NCBI RefSeq assembly: GCF_026616205.1
Contig: NZ_JANHGR010000001.1
Coordinates: 1,860,001-1,924,000, forward strand
Origin: Halolamina litorea
GTDB lineage: Archaea; Halobacteriota; Halobacteria; Halobacteriales; Haloferacaceae
DNA length: 64,000 bases
Direction: 5' to 3'
In this document: positions 17,705 to 27,766 of the stretch, piece after piece
Layout of the letters: every line of letters begins with the position of its first letter
How positions within the stretch are numbered: the stretch's first letter is position 1
Notes under the pieces: generated by a model
What the model was told of the DNA's origin: nothing
Databases searched by the model: none
Seen by the model: only the letters and a program-made list of their open reading frames with translations
Position numbers and translations under genes: made by a program

Positions 17705-18451
17705 ATGCAAGCAACTATCCGAAACCTGGACGGCTCGGACGGCGACTCCCTCGAGCTCCCGGCGGTCTTCGAGACGACGTTCCGCCCGGACCTCATCAAG
17801 GGTGCCGTGCACGCCGCCCAGGCCAACCGAAAGCAGGCCTACGGCGCCGACGAGTTCGCCGGCCTCCGTACCCCCGCCGAGTCGATGGGTTCGGGCCGCG
17901 GCATGGCGCACGTGCCACAGGAGAATGGACGCGCGCGGCGTGTCCCGCAGGCCGTCGGTGGCCGCGCGGCACACCCGCCGAAAGCCGAGAAGGACCAGGG
18001 CAAGAAGGTCAACGACAAGGAGCGAAAGCTCGCGACCCGATCCGCCATCGCCGCCACGGCCGACGCCGAGCGCGTCGCCGAGCGAGGTCACGACTTCGAC
18101 GAGGACATCGAACTCCCGCTCGTCGTGAGCGACGAGTTCGAGGACCTCAACAAGACCAAGGAGGCCGTCGAGGCCTTCGAGGCGCTGGGTATTCACGGCG
18201 ACGTCGAGCGCGCCGACGCGGGCAAGAACATCCGAGCCGGACGGGGTACCACCCGTGGCCGGAAGTACACCGAGCCCAAGTCCGTACTCGTCGTCACCAG
18301 CGAGGAACCCTCCCGTGCGGCACGGAACCTCGCCGGCGTCGACGTGGCGACCGCAGAGGACCTCAACACCGAGGACCTCGCGCCCGGCACGCACGCCGGC
18401 CGACTGACCCTCTGGACCGAGAGCGCCGTCGACGAGGTGGCCGACCGATGA
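17705..18451 (+). CDS. rpl4: Large-subunit ribosomal protein uL4
   Basis: A 248-residue protein lining the nascent-peptide exit tunnel. Its long tunnel loop is visible at about residues 55-110 (GSGRGMAHVPQE, GGRAAHPPK), rich in Gly/Arg/Lys. In bacteria L4 also autoregulates the S10 operon; no such site is evident here. Its stop overlaps the uL23 start by ATGA. Confidence 0.97.
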   Translation: MQATIRNLDGSDGDSLELPAVFETTFRPDLIKGAVHAAQANRKQAYGADEFAGLRTPAESMGSGRGMAHVPQENGRARRVPQAVGGRAAHPPKAEKDQGKKVNDKERKLATRSAIAATADAERVAERGHDFDEDIELPLVVSDEFEDLNKTKEAVEAFEALGIHGDVERADAGKNIRAGRGTTRGRKYTEPKSVLVVTSEEPSRAARNLAGVDVATAEDLNTEDLAPGTHAGRLTLWTESAVDEVADR

Positions 18452-18702
18452 GCGGCGTCATCGAGCACCCGCTGGTCACCGAGAAGGCGATGGACCAGAT
18501 GGACTTCGACAACACGCTCCAGTTCATCGTCAACATCGACGCCGACAAGCGCGACGTCGAAGACGAGATCGAGAGCCGCTACGACGTGACCGTCGAGTCG
18601 CTGAACACGATGGTCACGCCGCAGGGCAAGAAGAAAGCCATCGTGCGTCTCAACGAGGACGACGACGCACAGGAGATCGCCTCGCGGATCGGGGTGTTCT
18701 GA
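18448..18702 (+). CDS. rpl23: Large-subunit ribosomal protein uL23
   Basis: An 84-residue protein at the tunnel exit, the docking site for SRP and the Sec translocon. It opens MSGVIEHPLVTEKAM, the archaeal L23 signature. ATG 18448 is set by the 4-base overlap with uL4; longer frames extend back through uL4 and are not real. Confidence 0.97.
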   Translation: MSGVIEHPLVTEKAMDQMDFDNTLQFIVNIDADKRDVEDEIESRYDVTVESLNTMVTPQGKKKAIVRLNEDDDAQEIASRIGVF

Positions 18703-18704
18703 TA

Positions 18705-19436
18705 ATGGGACGACGAATTCAGGGGCAGCGACGTGGTCGCGGCTCGCCCACATTCCGGGCGCCGTCGCACCGCTACAAGGCTGACCTCGAACACAAGAAA
18801 AGCGAGGAGGAGGACACGATCTCCGGCGAGATCGTCGGCATCGAACACGACCCCGCCCGCAGCGCACCGCTGGCGGACGTCGAGTTCGACGACGGCGACC
18901 GCCGGATGGTCCTCGCTCCCGAAGGTATCACCGTCGGCGACACCCTGCAGGTGGGTGTCTCCGCCGAGATCAAGCCCGGCAACACGCTGCCGCTGGCCGA
19001 GATCCCCGAGGGGATCCCGATCTGTAACGTCGAGAGTCAGGTGGGCGACGGCGGGAAGTTCGCCCGTGCCTCCGGCGTCTCGGCGCAGCTGATGAGCCAC
19101 GACCGCGACGTCGCGGTCGTCCAGCTCCCCAGCGGCGAGGTCCGACGCCTCCCGCCGGAGTGCCGCGCCACCATCGGCGTCGTCGCCGGCGGTGGGCGAA
19201 CGGAGAAGCCGTTCGTCAAAGCCGGCAACAAACACCACAAGATGAAGGCTCGCGGGACCAAATACCCGCGTGTCCGTGGGGTCGCCATGAACGCCATCGA
19301 CCACCCGTTCGGTGGCGGTGGCCGCCAGCACCCCGGCAAGCCCAAGTCCGTCTCGCGGGACGCCCCGCCGGGCCGGAAGGTGGGCGACATCGCCTCCAAG
19401 CGCACCGGCCGCAGCGGTGGCAAGGGAGGGAACTGA
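18705..19436 (+). CDS. rpl2: Large-subunit ribosomal protein uL2
   Basis: A 243-residue protein needed for subunit association and peptidyl transfer. The conserved C-terminal [23 protein letters not shown] contains the universal His of the peptidyl-transferase region. The N-terminus [22 protein letters not shown] is archaeal. It starts two bases after uL23. Confidence 0.97.
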   Translation: MGRRIQGQRRGRGSPTFRAPSHRYKADLEHKKSEEEDTISGEIVGIEHDPARSAPLADVEFDDGDRRMVLAPEGITVGDTLQVGVSAEIKPGNTLPLAEIPEGIPICNVESQVGDGGKFARASGVSAQLMSHDRDVAVVQLPSGEVRRLPPECRATIGVVAGGGRTEKPFVKAGNKHHKMKARGTKYPRVRGVAMNAIDHPFGGGGRQHPGKPKSVSRDAPPGRKVGDIASKRTGRSGGKGGN

Positions 19437-19437
19437 C

Positions 19438-19860
19438 ATGAGCTCGGAATACCGAACCGGCCGCGAGGGTGAGTTCACCTACCGCGGTCACACGCTCGAG
19501 GACCTCCAAGAGATGGATCTCGACGAGGTCGCGGAACTGCTGCCCGCCCGCGCGCGGCGAACCATCACCCGAGGACTCGGCATCGACCACCGCAAGCTGG
19601 TCGAGGCAGCCCGCGAGTCCGAGGAGGAGGAGACGGCCAACGATCCGATCCGCACGCACCTGCGTGACATGCCGATCCTCCCCTCGTTCGTCGGTCTCAC
19701 CTTCGAGGTATACAACGGTCACAGCTTCGACCGCGTGAAGGTCCAGCCCGAGATGATCGGCCACTACCTCGGTGAGTTCCACCTCACCCGATCCACCGTC
19801 GAACACGGTCAGGCCGGTATCGGCGCGACCCGGTCCTCGAAGTTCGTGCCACTCAAGTAA
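19438..19860 (+). CDS. rps19: Small-subunit ribosomal protein uS19
   Basis: A 140-residue protein in the 30S head that contacts uS13. The core [19 protein letters not shown] ... MIGHYLGEF is typical. ATG 19438 overlaps the uL2 stop region (TGACATG). An N-terminal extension relative to bacteria is usual for archaea. Confidence 0.97.
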   Translation: MSSEYRTGREGEFTYRGHTLEDLQEMDLDEVAELLPARARRTITRGLGIDHRKLVEAARESEEEETANDPIRTHLRDMPILPSFVGLTFEVYNGHSFDRVKVQPEMIGHYLGEFHLTRSTVEHGQAGIGATRSSKFVPLK

Positions 19861-19863
19861 CCT

Positions 19864-20325
19864 ATGGGAATCAGCTACAGCGTCGACGCCGACCCGGAGA
19901 CCACGGCGAAAGCCATGCTTCGGGAGCGTCAGATCAGCCTGAAGCACAGCAAGGCCATCTCGAAGGCCATCAAAGGCAAGACAGTCGCCGAGGCCGAGGA
20001 GTACCTCGACGCCGTGATCGAGGGCGAGCGCTCGGTCCCGTTCAAGCAGCACAACAGCGGCGTCGGACACCGATCCGACATCGACGGCTGGGACGCCGGC
20101 CGCTACCCGGAGAAGGCCAGCAAGGACTTCCTCAAGCTGCTGACCAACGCCAAGAACAACGCCGACCACCAGGGCTTCGACGGCGAGGAGATGACCATCT
20201 CCCACGTCGCCGCCCACAAGGTCGGCGAGCAGGTCGGTCGCCAGCCCCGTGCGTTCGGGAACGCCGACCCGTGGAACACCGTGGAGGTAGACGTGGAAAT
20301 CATCCTCGAGGAGGCCGATAACTGA
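19864..20325 (+). CDS. rpl22: Large-subunit ribosomal protein uL22
   Basis: A 153-residue tunnel protein. The beta-hairpin that reaches into the exit tunnel is in the C-terminal half (near VGRQPRAFGNADPW). It opens MGISYSVDADPE, typical of haloarchaea. Its stop base is shared with the uS3 start (TGATGG). Confidence 0.97.
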   Translation: MGISYSVDADPETTAKAMLRERQISLKHSKAISKAIKGKTVAEAEEYLDAVIEGERSVPFKQHNSGVGHRSDIDGWDAGRYPEKASKDFLKLLTNAKNNADHQGFDGEEMTISHVAAHKVGEQVGRQPRAFGNADPWNTVEVDVEIILEEADN

Positions 20326-21272
20326 TGGCCGACGAACAGCAGTTCATCGAGAACGGGCTCCAGCGGAGCCAGATCGACGAGTTCTTCGCGGACGAACTCA
20401 GCCGTGCCGGCTACGGCGGCATGGACATCGCGAAGACCCCGATGGGCACGCAGATCGTCCTCAAGGCCGAGAAGCCCGGTATGGTGATCGGCAAGGGCGG
20501 GAAGAACATCCGCAAGGTCACCACCGAACTCGAAGAGCGCTTCGACATGGAGGACCCGCAGATCGACGTGCAGGAGGTCGACGAGCCGGACCTCAACGCA
20601 CAGATCGTCGCGGACCGACTGGCCAACGCCCTCGAGCGTGGCTGGTACTTCCGCAAGGCGGGCCACACCACCATCGACCGCATGATGGAGGCCGGCGCGC
20701 TGGGCGCGGAGATCGTCCTCTCGGGGAAGGTCACCGGCGCCCGCTCGCGCGTTGAGAAGTTCAACCGCGGCTACATCAAGCACAACGGTGAGCCGGCCCA
20801 GACCGTCGTCGACGAGGGTCAGGGCGTCGCCGTGATGAAGCTCGGTACCATCGGCGTCACCGTGAAAGTCATCGGGCCGGACGCGGTTCTGCCCGACGAC
20901 TTCGAGATCGCCGAGACCGACGAGGCCCCCGAGGTCGAGCAGGTCGAGACCGGCGAGGGCGTCGAGGAACTGCTCGCGGACGTCGAGGATGGCGAGGCGC
21001 CCGAGGTTCCCCAGCACGAGGAGCCCGAGATCCCCGACGAGTCCCCCGAGGACGTCATCGACGAGGAGATCGTCGAGGAGGTCGTCGAGGCCGCCGAGGA
21101 GACCGAGAGCGTCGACGAAGACGACGTCGAGACCGCGTCAGAGGAGGCCGTCGAGGTCGCCGAGGACGAGGAACTCGACGAGGACGTCGAGGAAGAGGCC
21201 GCCGACCTCGTCTCCGAGATGGAGGAGGCAGAGGAGGAGGCCGACTCCGAGGAAGAGGAAACGGAGGAGTAA
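20325..21272 (+). CDS. rps3: Small-subunit ribosomal protein uS3 with long acidic tail
   Basis: A 315-residue protein at the mRNA entry. The KH domain with KPGMVIGKGGKNIRKVT is at residues 46-62. The uS3 core ends near residue 195, and the remaining roughly 115 residues are almost all Glu, Asp, Ala and Val. Acidic C-terminal extensions are known in haloarchaeal S3, and this one is long. Starts at ATG 20325, overlapping the uL22 stop. Confidence 0.97.
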   Translation: MADEQQFIENGLQRSQIDEFFADELSRAGYGGMDIAKTPMGTQIVLKAEKPGMVIGKGGKNIRKVTTELEERFDMEDPQIDVQEVDEPDLNAQIVADRLANALERGWYFRKAGHTTIDRMMEAGALGAEIVLSGKVTGARSRVEKFNRGYIKHNGEPAQTVVDEGQGVAVMKLGTIGVTVKVIGPDAVLPDDFEIAETDEAPEVEQVETGEGVEELLADVEDGEAPEVPQHEEPEIPDESPEDVIDEEIVEEVVEAAEETESVDEDDVETASEEAVEVAEDEELDEDVEEEAADLVSEMEEAEEEADSEEEETEE

Positions 21273-21275
21273 TAC

Positions 21276-21494
21276 ATGGCGATTCTCTACACCGAAGAGA
21301 TCCGAGACATGACGCCCGCGGAGCGGGACGCCGAGCTCGAGGAGCTCGAAACCGAACTCCTCAACGCTCGCGCCGTCCAGGCCGCGGGTGGCGCGCCGGA
21401 GAACCCCGGCCGCGTCGGCGAACTCCGTACGACCATCGCCCGGATCAAGACGATCCAGGCTGAGGAAGGCGACGACGCCGACACAGACGAGTAA
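21276..21494 (+). CDS. rpl29: Large-subunit ribosomal protein uL29
   Basis: A 72-residue two-helix protein at the tunnel exit. [21 protein letters not shown] and the Gly/Asn-Pro-Gly turn [14 protein letters not shown] are archaeal L29. The C-terminus is acidic. Confidence 0.97.
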   Translation: MAILYTEEIRDMTPAERDAELEELETELLNARAVQAAGGAPENPGRVGELRTTIARIKTIQAEEGDDADTDE

Positions 21495-21500
21495 CGCACG

Positions 21501-21989
21501 ATGGCACTCACACCCGATACCCTCACACGGCACGAACTCAACGGCCTCCACGTAACGGTGGCCGACGCCGCCAACCCCGACTTGGTCGGGATCAGCGGCC
21601 GCGTCGTGGTCGAGACGATGAAGACGTTTCACGTCGACGACGGGCGTCGGGTGCGGCAGATCCCCAAGGAGGGGAGCTGCTTCGAGTTCGCGATCACGAA
21701 CGCGGAGGACGCTCAGGGAGCGAGCGTTACTCCCGCCGCAGATGAAGCCGCGGACGCCGTCGAGGCGTCCGGGTCCGTATCCCAACTCGGGACGGAAACT
21801 GCCGGGGTTCGCCCCGGCAAGTCTGGCCCGTCCGCCCCGCCCCGGAGTCAGGGTCGGGGGGCGAGCCAGCGAGGGGATTCCCCGCATGGCGAGTGCGAGG
21901 ATACGGTCTACGTAACGGTGGATGGCGCGACACTGCTCTCACGACCCGCCGCGCGTACCGAGCGCGGGGGTGATTCGACATGGCAATAG
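21501..21989 (+). CDS. rnp1: RNase P protein component 1 (Rpp29/Pop4) with internal insertion
   Basis: A 162-residue subunit of RNase P, which matures tRNA 5' ends. The Sm-like core is split: residues 8-68 ([18 protein letters not shown] ... [10 protein letters not shown]) and 132-155 ([18 protein letters not shown]). Between them about 60 residues of low complexity are inserted. Its position between uL29 and uS17 is conserved in archaea. Its last 10 bases overlap uS17. Confidence 0.93.
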   Translation: MALTPDTLTRHELNGLHVTVADAANPDLVGISGRVVVETMKTFHVDDGRRVRQIPKEGSCFEFAITNAEDAQGASVTPAADEAADAVEASGSVSQLGTETAGVRPGKSGPSAPPRSQGRGASQRGDSPHGECEDTVYVTVDGATLLSRPAARTERGGDSTWQ

Positions 21990-22306
21990 GACTGAACGTA
22001 GCAGAACCGGAGGAGACCTGCTCCGACGAGAACTGTCCGTTCCACGGGGACCTCTCCGTGCGAGGACAGACGCTCGAAGGCGAGGTTGCTTCCACCGACA
22101 TGGACAAGACCGTCGTCGTGGAGCGGGAGTACGACGTTCGTGTACCGAAGTACGACCGGTACATGAAACGCCGATCCCGCGTCCCGGCCCACCTGCCCCC
22201 GTGTGTTGACACGGAGGAGGGTGATACGGTCCGTATCGCAGAGACACGACCGCTCTCGAAGACCAAATCACACGTCGTCGTCGAAGTCGGCGACGGGGGT
22301 GAGTGA
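21980..22306 (+). CDS. rps17: Small-subunit ribosomal protein uS17
   Basis: A 108-residue OB-fold primary 16S rRNA binder. An archaeal N-terminal extension holds Cys14, Cys19 and a His ([11 protein letters not shown]), a possible metal site. The core [21 protein letters not shown] is diagnostic. It begins inside the end of rnp1, and its stop shares its last base with the uL14 start. Confidence 0.97.
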   Translation: MAIGLNVAEPEETCSDENCPFHGDLSVRGQTLEGEVASTDMDKTVVVEREYDVRVPKYDRYMKRRSRVPAHLPPCVDTEEGDTVRIAETRPLSKTKSHVVVEVGDGGE

Positions 22307-22704
22307 TGGAGGCACTGAAGGCCGACGTCACGCAGGGTCTCGAGAAGGGCTCGAAGATCACGTGCGCCGACAACACCGGCGCCCGCGAGCTCAAGGTCAT
22401 TAGCACCGCCGGCTACTCGGGGACGAAGAACCGTCACCCGAAAGCCGGTATCGGCGACAAGATCACCGTCTCGGTCACCAAGGGGACGCCCGAAATGCGG
22501 CGTCAAGTGCTCGAGGCTGTGGTCGTTCGCCAGCGCAAGTCGATCCGCCGACCCGACGGCCAGCGCCTCAAGTTCGAGGACAACGCCGCCGTCATCATCG
22601 ACGAGAACGAGGAGCCCCGCGGTACGGAGATCAAGGGCCCCATCGCTCGTGAGGTCGCAGAGCGGTTCGGCACCATCGCCAGCACGGCGACGATGATCGT
22701 CTAA
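22306..22704 (+). CDS. rpl14: Large-subunit ribosomal protein uL14
   Basis: A 132-residue protein at the subunit interface and GTPase factor site. Core signatures are [14 protein letters not shown] and [26 protein letters not shown] 22306 is preferred to GTG 22303 because archaeal L14 starts MEALKAD-like and the A is shared with the uS17 stop. Confidence 0.97.
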   Translation: MEALKADVTQGLEKGSKITCADNTGARELKVISTAGYSGTKNRHPKAGIGDKITVSVTKGTPEMRRQVLEAVVVRQRKSIRRPDGQRLKFEDNAAVIIDENEEPRGTEIKGPIAREVAERFGTIASTATMIV

Positions 22705-22706
22705 GT

Positions 22707-23063
22707 ATGACACGACAGCCACGCAAACAACGAAACCAGAAGCGAGACGCCCCCCTACACGAGAAGCAGAAGCAGGTTCGGGCCACGCTCACGGCCGACC
22801 TCCGCGAGGAGTACGGCCAGCGGAACGTCCGCGTCAACGCGGGCGACACCGTCGAGGTGCTTCGCGGCGACCACGCCGGCACGGAAGGCGAAGTTCTGGA
22901 GGTCAACCTCCGGAACGAAGTCATCCACGTCGAAGAGGTCACCGTGGAGAAGACGGACGGGGAGGAGGTTCCCCGGCCGCTCGACGCCTCGAACGTGCGC
23001 GTGACCGAGCTCGACCTCGAGGACGAGGTCCGGCAGGAGCGTCTCGAGGAGGACAACGCATGA
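22707..23063 (+). CDS. rpl24: Large-subunit ribosomal protein uL24
   Basis: A 118-residue KOW-motif protein and assembly initiator. The KOW segment [25 protein letters not shown] is at residues 43-67, and the basic N-terminus [20 protein letters not shown] is archaeal. It overlaps the eS4 start by 4 bases. Confidence 0.97.
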   Translation: MTRQPRKQRNQKRDAPLHEKQKQVRATLTADLREEYGQRNVRVNAGDTVEVLRGDHAGTEGEVLEVNLRNEVIHVEEVTVEKTDGEEVPRPLDASNVRVTELDLEDEVRQERLEEDNA

Positions 23064-23764
23064 CGAAACACCAGAAGCGACTCTCGGTACCGAACTCGTG
23101 GCCGGTCGAACGCAAGGAGGAGACGTTCACCGTCAAGGCCGACGCCGGTCCGCACGGCGAGAGCGGGGTTCCCCTGCTCATCGTCCTGCGCGACGTGCTC
23201 GGCTACGTCGACTCCCGCAAGGAGGCCCGCTACGCGCTGAACAACGACTCGGTGCTCGTCAACGGCGACGCCGTCGCCGACGAGGCCCGGCCGATCGGGA
23301 TGTTCGACATCCTGGCGTTCCCGGCCCGTAACGAGCACTTCCGCGTGTTCCCCGGCGAGGGGGGGCGTCTCGCGCTCACCCCCATCGACGAGGACAGCGC
23401 GTCCTCCCGTCTCGGGAAGATCGCAGGCAAGCGGCAGGTCAGCGGCGGCGACTACCAGCTCTCGCTGCACGACGGCTCCACGATCCAGATCGAGGACGCC
23501 GACGAGTACAGCGTCGGCGACTCGCTCGTGGTCGACAACGAGGACAAGGAGATCGTCGCGCACTTCGAGTACGGCGAGGGCGCCCTCGTCACCGCCGTCG
23601 ACGGTCAGCACGCCGGCGAGATCGGCGAGGTCGACGAGATCCTCGTCACCCCCGGCTCCGGCCGCAACTCGGTCACCGTCACGACCGACGACGGCGCCTT
23701 CGAGACCGTCGAGGAGTACGTCGTCACCATCGACGAGAACTTCGTGGGTGATGACGATGAGTGA
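23060..23764 (+). CDS. rps4e: Small-subunit ribosomal protein eS4
   Basis: A 234-residue archaeal/eukaryotic S4e. It has an S4 RNA-binding segment ([18 protein letters not shown], residues 54-71), the central domain and a C-terminal KOW ([14 protein letters not shown]). Its last 8 bases overlap uL5. Confidence 0.97.
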   Translation: MTKHQKRLSVPNSWPVERKEETFTVKADAGPHGESGVPLLIVLRDVLGYVDSRKEARYALNNDSVLVNGDAVADEARPIGMFDILAFPARNEHFRVFPGEGGRLALTPIDEDSASSRLGKIAGKRQVSGGDYQLSLHDGSTIQIEDADEYSVGDSLVVDNEDKEIVAHFEYGEGALVTAVDGQHAGEIGEVDEILVTPGSGRNSVTVTTDDGAFETVEEYVVTIDENFVGDDDE

Positions 23765-24278
23765 GGCCGCCGAGTTCCACCCGATGCGCGAACCGCGCAT
23801 CGAGAAGGTCGTCGTCCACATGGGCGTCGGCCAGGGTGGCCGCGACCTCGGGAACGCCGAGAACATCATCGAGGAGATCACGGGCCAGGAGTCGGTCCGA
23901 ACGAGCGCCAAGCGCACCGTGCAGGCGTTCGACATCCGCGAGGGCGACCCGATCGGCACGAAGGTCACGCTGCGTGAGGACGACGCCGAGGAGTTCCTCG
24001 CGACGGCGCTGCCCCTCGCCGACATCTCGGGTTCGCAGTTCGACGACGCCGGCAACGTCAGCTTCGGCGTCGACGAACACACCGCGTTCCCCAGCCAGGA
24101 GTACGACCCCAACACCGGGATCTACGGGCTCGACGTGACCGTCACGCTCGTCCGACCGGGCTACCGCGTCGCCAAGCGCGACCAGGTGACCCGATCGATC
24201 CCGGACGGACACCGAATGACCGCCGAGGACGCCATCACGTTCCTCGAGAACGAGTTCGACGTGGAGATCGACGAATGA
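23757..24278 (+). CDS. rpl5: Large-subunit ribosomal protein uL5
   Basis: A 173-residue protein that binds 5S rRNA. It opens [25 protein letters not shown]. Three candidate starts lie close together (GTG 23748, ATG 23751, ATG 23757); 23757 gives the usual haloarchaeal N-terminus. It overlaps uS14 by ATGA. Confidence 0.96.
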   Translation: MSEAAEFHPMREPRIEKVVVHMGVGQGGRDLGNAENIIEEITGQESVRTSAKRTVQAFDIREGDPIGTKVTLREDDAEEFLATALPLADISGSQFDDAGNVSFGVDEHTAFPSQEYDPNTGIYGLDVTVTLVRPGYRVAKRDQVTRSIPDGHRMTAEDAITFLENEFDVEIDE

Positions 24279-24466
24279 GTGAACTAGACGGCGAACACAC
24301 CGGCAACGAAGAAACCGGCGAGCACGCCACCCAAGGGAGCACGCAGGAGCGGGAGTGCCGACGCTGCGAGCGCACCGAGGGCCTGGTGAGCAAGTACGGG
24401 GTCTTCGTCTGTCGACAGTGTTTCCGAGAGATCGCCCGCAGCATGGGCTTCCGGAAGTATCGATAA
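24275..24466 (+). CDS. rps14: Small-subunit ribosomal protein uS14, zinc form
   Basis: A 63-residue protein with a zinc ribbon from Cys28, Cys31, Cys46 and Cys49 (CRRC and CRQC) and the terminal GFRKYR. The first 25 residues are an acidic extension beyond the usual short archaeal S14. Confidence 0.96.
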   Translation: MSELDGEHTGNEETGEHATQGSTQERECRRCERTEGLVSKYGVFVCRQCFREIARSMGFRKYR

Positions 24467-24468
24467 CT

Positions 24469-24861
24469 ATGGCAGGAAACGACCCACTGGTGAGTGCCCT
24501 CTCCGGCATCGACAACGCCGAGAGCGTCGGGCACCTTGACCACACGGTAGCACCCGCCTCGAACGTGATCGGCAGTATCCTCGAGGTCTTCTACGACCGC
24601 GGGTACATCGGCGGCTTCGAGTTCGTCGAGGACGGCCGAGCAGGCAAGTTCGAGGTCGAACTGAGCGGCGCCATCAACGACTGCGGGGCGGTCAAGCCCC
24701 GTTACTCGGTCGGCGCTGACGAGTACGAGCAGTGGGAGAAGCGGTTCCTCCCGGCCCGAGACTACGGGTCGCTCATCGTCACGACCAGCCACGGCGTCAT
24801 GAGCCACTACGAGGCCCGCGAACAGGGCATCGGTGGCCAAGTCATCGCATACGTCTACTGA
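24469..24861 (+). CDS. rps8: Small-subunit ribosomal protein uS8
   Basis: A 130-residue 16S rRNA binder in the central domain. The C-terminal [23 protein letters not shown] carries the conserved Ser-His-Gly RNA contact. ATG 24469 follows the uS14 stop by two bases; the stop shares its last base with uL6. Confidence 0.97.
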   Translation: MAGNDPLVSALSGIDNAESVGHLDHTVAPASNVIGSILEVFYDRGYIGGFEFVEDGRAGKFEVELSGAINDCGAVKPRYSVGADEYEQWEKRFLPARDYGSLIVTTSHGVMSHYEAREQGIGGQVIAYVY

Positions 24862-25397
24862 TGAGCAGGACTGAACTCACAATCCCGGACGACGTCTCCG
24901 CGGAGATCGACCACCTCGACCTGACCGTCGAAGGGCCCAACGGGACCGTCACGCGACGGCTCTGGTACCCCAACGTGACTGTCACCGTCGAGGACGGCAA
25001 CGTGGTCATCGAAGCGCCCGAGGACTCGGACGCAAAGACCCGTGCCACGGTCGGCACCTTCGAGAGTCACATCCGGAACATGTTCCACGGCGTGACCGAG
25101 GGATGGACCTACGAGATGGAGGTCTTTTACGCTCACTTCCCGATGCAGGTGGAAGTACAGGGCGAGGAGCTCGTCATCGAGAACTTCCTCGGCGAGCGTG
25201 CCCCCCGACGGACGCCGATTCGGGGCGACACGCAGGTCGAAGTCGACGGCGAAGAGCTCACGCTTTCGGGCTCGGACAAGGAGGCCGTCGGTCAGACCGC
25301 AGCGGACATCGAACAGCTCACGCGGGTCAGCGACAAGGACAACCGCGTGTTCCAGGACGGCGTGTACATCACGCAGAAGCCCACGGGTGATGCCTGA
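24861..25397 (+). CDS. rpl6: Large-subunit ribosomal protein uL6
   Basis: A 178-residue duplicated-domain protein near the factor-binding site. Signatures are [14 protein letters not shown] and [22 protein letters not shown]. Its stop shares one base with the eL32 start. Confidence 0.97.
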   Translation: MSRTELTIPDDVSAEIDHLDLTVEGPNGTVTRRLWYPNVTVTVEDGNVVIEAPEDSDAKTRATVGTFESHIRNMFHGVTEGWTYEMEVFYAHFPMQVEVQGEELVIENFLGERAPRRTPIRGDTQVEVDGEELTLSGSDKEAVGQTAADIEQLTRVSDKDNRVFQDGVYITQKPTGDA

Positions 25398-26101
25398 TGG
25401 CTGACGACGCCCCCGAAGAGATCGAGGACATCAGCGGTGTCGGCCCGTCGAAGGCCGAGACCCTGAGCGAGGCCGGCTACGACTCCATCGAGGACCTCAA
25501 GGCCGCTTCGCAGTCCGAGCTCGCGGACGTCGAAGGCATCGGTAACGCGCTCGCGGCCCGAATCAAGGCGGACGTCGGTGGCCTCGAAGTCGAAGAGGAG
25601 ACCGAAGCCGAGATCGAGGACGAGAGCGAGGAGGAGGCCGAGGAAGAGGAGGAGGTCGAGACCGAACTCCAGCCTCGCGGCCACACCGAGAAGACGCCGA
25701 CCCTCGACGACGACACCGCGGCCGCACTCGCACAGAAGCACCGCGAGGGCAAGCCGCAGTTCAACCGTCAGGACTACCACAAGAAAAAGCGCGTCCCCAC
25801 CTCGTGGCGGCGACCACGCGGCGGCCTGTCGAAGCAGCGCCGCGGCATCAAGGGTAAGGGCGACACGGTCGAGGCGGGCTTCCGCTCGCCGAAGGCCGCC
25901 CGTGGCCTGCACCCCAGCGGCTTCGAGGAAGTGCGCGTCCACAACGTCGACGACCTCGACGGCGTCGACGGCGACACCGAGGCGGTCCGTATCGCCTCGA
26001 AGGTCGGCGCCCGCAAGCGCGAGCGCATCGAGGAGGAGTGTGAGGACGCGGAGATCCGCGTTCTCAACCCCACCTACGTCGAAGTGGAGGTAGAGGAATG
26101 A
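25397..26101 (+). CDS. rpl32e: Large-subunit ribosomal protein eL32 with helix-hairpin-helix extension
   Basis: A 234-residue protein. The eL32 core is residues 100-234 ([19 protein letters not shown], then [12 protein letters not shown]). Before it are two helix-hairpin-helix units (residues 5-60: [24 protein letters not shown]) and an acidic linker (62-90). The extended form is typical of Halobacteria; the HhH part resembles DNA/RNA-binding modules and its role is unclear. Confidence 0.97.
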   Translation: MADDAPEEIEDISGVGPSKAETLSEAGYDSIEDLKAASQSELADVEGIGNALAARIKADVGGLEVEEETEAEIEDESEEEAEEEEEVETELQPRGHTEKTPTLDDDTAAALAQKHREGKPQFNRQDYHKKKRVPTSWRRPRGGLSKQRRGIKGKGDTVEAGFRSPKAARGLHPSGFEEVRVHNVDDLDGVDGDTEAVRIASKVGARKRERIEEECEDAEIRVLNPTYVEVEVEE

Positions 26102-26565
26102 CGGACCTGAGCGCACAGAAGCGACTCGCCGCCGACGAACTCGACGTTGGCGAGGATCGCGTTTGGTTCGACCCGGAGGCACAGAGCGAGCTCGCGGAGG
26201 CGATCACCCGCGAGGACATCCGCGACCTGATCGCGGACGGAACGATCCGCACGGAGGACGCTCAGTCCAACTCCCGTGGCCGCGCCCGCGAACGAGACGC
26301 CAAGCGCGACTACGGTCACCGCACCGGCGCCGGCTCCCGCAAAGGGAAGGCTGGCGCCCGGCGGAACAAGAAGGACGAGTGGGTCAGCCGGATCCGCGCC
26401 CAGCGCTCCCGGCTGAAGGAGCTTCGCGACGACGAAGAGGTCCTCGACCGGACCCAGTACCGCGAGCTCTACAACAAGGCCAGCGGCGGCGAGTTCGACA
26501 GCGTCGCCCGACTCGAGGCCTTCGCGGAGAACAACTACGACGTCGACATCGGAGGCGACGACTAA
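26098..26565 (+). CDS. rpl19e: Large-subunit ribosomal protein eL19
   Basis: A 155-residue long-helix protein that reaches to the small subunit. It opens [15 protein letters not shown] and has the basic stretch [18 protein letters not shown]. It overlaps eL32 by 4 bases and shares a base with uL18. Confidence 0.97.
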   Translation: MTDLSAQKRLAADELDVGEDRVWFDPEAQSELAEAITREDIRDLIADGTIRTEDAQSNSRGRARERDAKRDYGHRTGAGSRKGKAGARRNKKDEWVSRIRAQRSRLKELRDDEEVLDRTQYRELYNKASGGEFDSVARLEAFAENNYDVDIGGDD

Positions 26566-27122
26566 TGGCAACAGGACCACGATACAAAGTGCCGATGCGT
26601 CGTCGCCGTGAGGTCCGGACGGACTACCATCAGCGGTTGCGCCTGCTGAAATCCGGCAAGCCTCGCCTGGTCGCCCGGGTGAGCAACAAGCACGTCAGGG
26701 CGCAGCTGACCAGTCCCGGACCCAACGGCGACGAGATCCACGCCGCAGCGTCCAGCGAGGACCTGTCGGAGTACGGCTGGGAAGCCCCCACGGGCAACCT
26801 CCCGAGCGCGTACCTGACGGGGTACCTCGTCGGCCTGCGGGCCCTCGAAGCCGGCCTCGACGAGGCCGTGCTCGACCTGGGTCTCAACACGGCGACGCCC
26901 GGCAACAAGGTGTTCGCAGTACAGGAAGGTGCAATCGACGCAGGGCTCGAAATCCCCCACAGCGAGAGCGTGCTGGCGGACTGGTCGCGTAACCGCGGCG
27001 AGCACATCGCCGAGTACGCAGAGCAGGTAGAGGGTGACCTCTACAGCGGGGAGTTCGACGCCACGGAGCTGCCCGCCCACTTCGACGAAGTGCGTGAGGC
27101 GCTCCAGGAGGACTACGAATGA
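26565..27122 (+). CDS. rpl18: Large-subunit ribosomal protein uL18
   Basis: A 185-residue 5S rRNA-binding protein. The basic N-terminus [20 protein letters not shown] and core [15 protein letters not shown] are diagnostic. ATG 26565 overlaps the eL19 stop; a longer upstream frame is a shadow of eL19. Confidence 0.97.
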   Translation: MATGPRYKVPMRRRREVRTDYHQRLRLLKSGKPRLVARVSNKHVRAQLTSPGPNGDEIHAAASSEDLSEYGWEAPTGNLPSAYLTGYLVGLRALEAGLDEAVLDLGLNTATPGNKVFAVQEGAIDAGLEIPHSESVLADWSRNRGEHIAEYAEQVEGDLYSGEFDATELPAHFDEVREALQEDYE

Positions 27123-27766
27123 GCCACAACGACGGCTGGGAGCCGGTGACCCGGCTCGGCAAGAAGGTACAGGAAGGCGAGATCACCTCGATGGAGGAGG
27201 CCCTGCAGTCGGGCCTGCCCCTGAAGGAACACGAGATCGTGGACCAGCTCCTCCCCGGCATGGAGGACGAGGTGCTCGACATCAACATGGTCCAGCGGAT
27301 GACCGACTCCGGCCGGCGGGTGAAGTTCCGCTGTGTCTGTGTGGTCGGCAACCGCGACGGCTACCTCGGCTACGCCGAGGGTCGTGACGACCAGGTCGGC
27401 GGCGCCATCCAGAAGGCCATCGAGGTCGCCAAGCTGAACGTCATCAGCGTCGACCGCGGCTCGGGCTCCTGGGAGGACCAGGCCGGCGGCCTGAACTCCC
27501 TGACCCGGAAGGCCGAGGGGAAGGCCGGCTCGGTTACCGTCGACGTCATCCCGGCCCCCCAGGGGCTCGGGCTGGCCGGCGCGGAGACCGTTCGGAACAT
27601 CCTCGAACTCGCGGGCGTCCAGGACGCGTGGACCCGTTCTGACGGGAACACGCGTACCACGGTCAACCTCGCGAAGGCGACGTTCAACGCACTCGAGAAC
27701 GCCTCGCAGGCACGAACGCCGGACCGCGCGAAGCGTGTCCAGCGAGAAGCCGAGGGTGGTCACTGA
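27119..27766 (+). CDS. rps5: Small-subunit ribosomal protein uS5
   Basis: A 215-residue decoding-fidelity protein. The double-stranded RNA-binding-like domain is at residues 45-110 and the second domain holds [27 protein letters not shown]. The N-terminal arm is archaeal. Overlaps uL18 by ATGA and uL30 by one base. Confidence 0.97.
   Translation: MSHNDGWEPVTRLGKKVQEGEITSMEEALQSGLPLKEHEIVDQLLPGMEDEVLDINMVQRMTDSGRRVKFRCVCVVGNRDGYLGYAEGRDDQVGGAIQKAIEVAKLNVISVDRGSGSWEDQAGGLNSLTRKAEGKAGSVTVDVIPAPQGLGLAGAETVRNILELAGVQDAWTRSDGNTRTTVNLAKATFNALENASQARTPDRAKRVQREAEGGH

Noticed and set aside
15773-18394. Very long open frame (over 850 codons) on the minus strand across the methylase, uL3 and uL4 genes
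   Set aside because: It is the mirror of high-GC coding sequence; its product has no recognisable domain and the plus-strand genes are certain.
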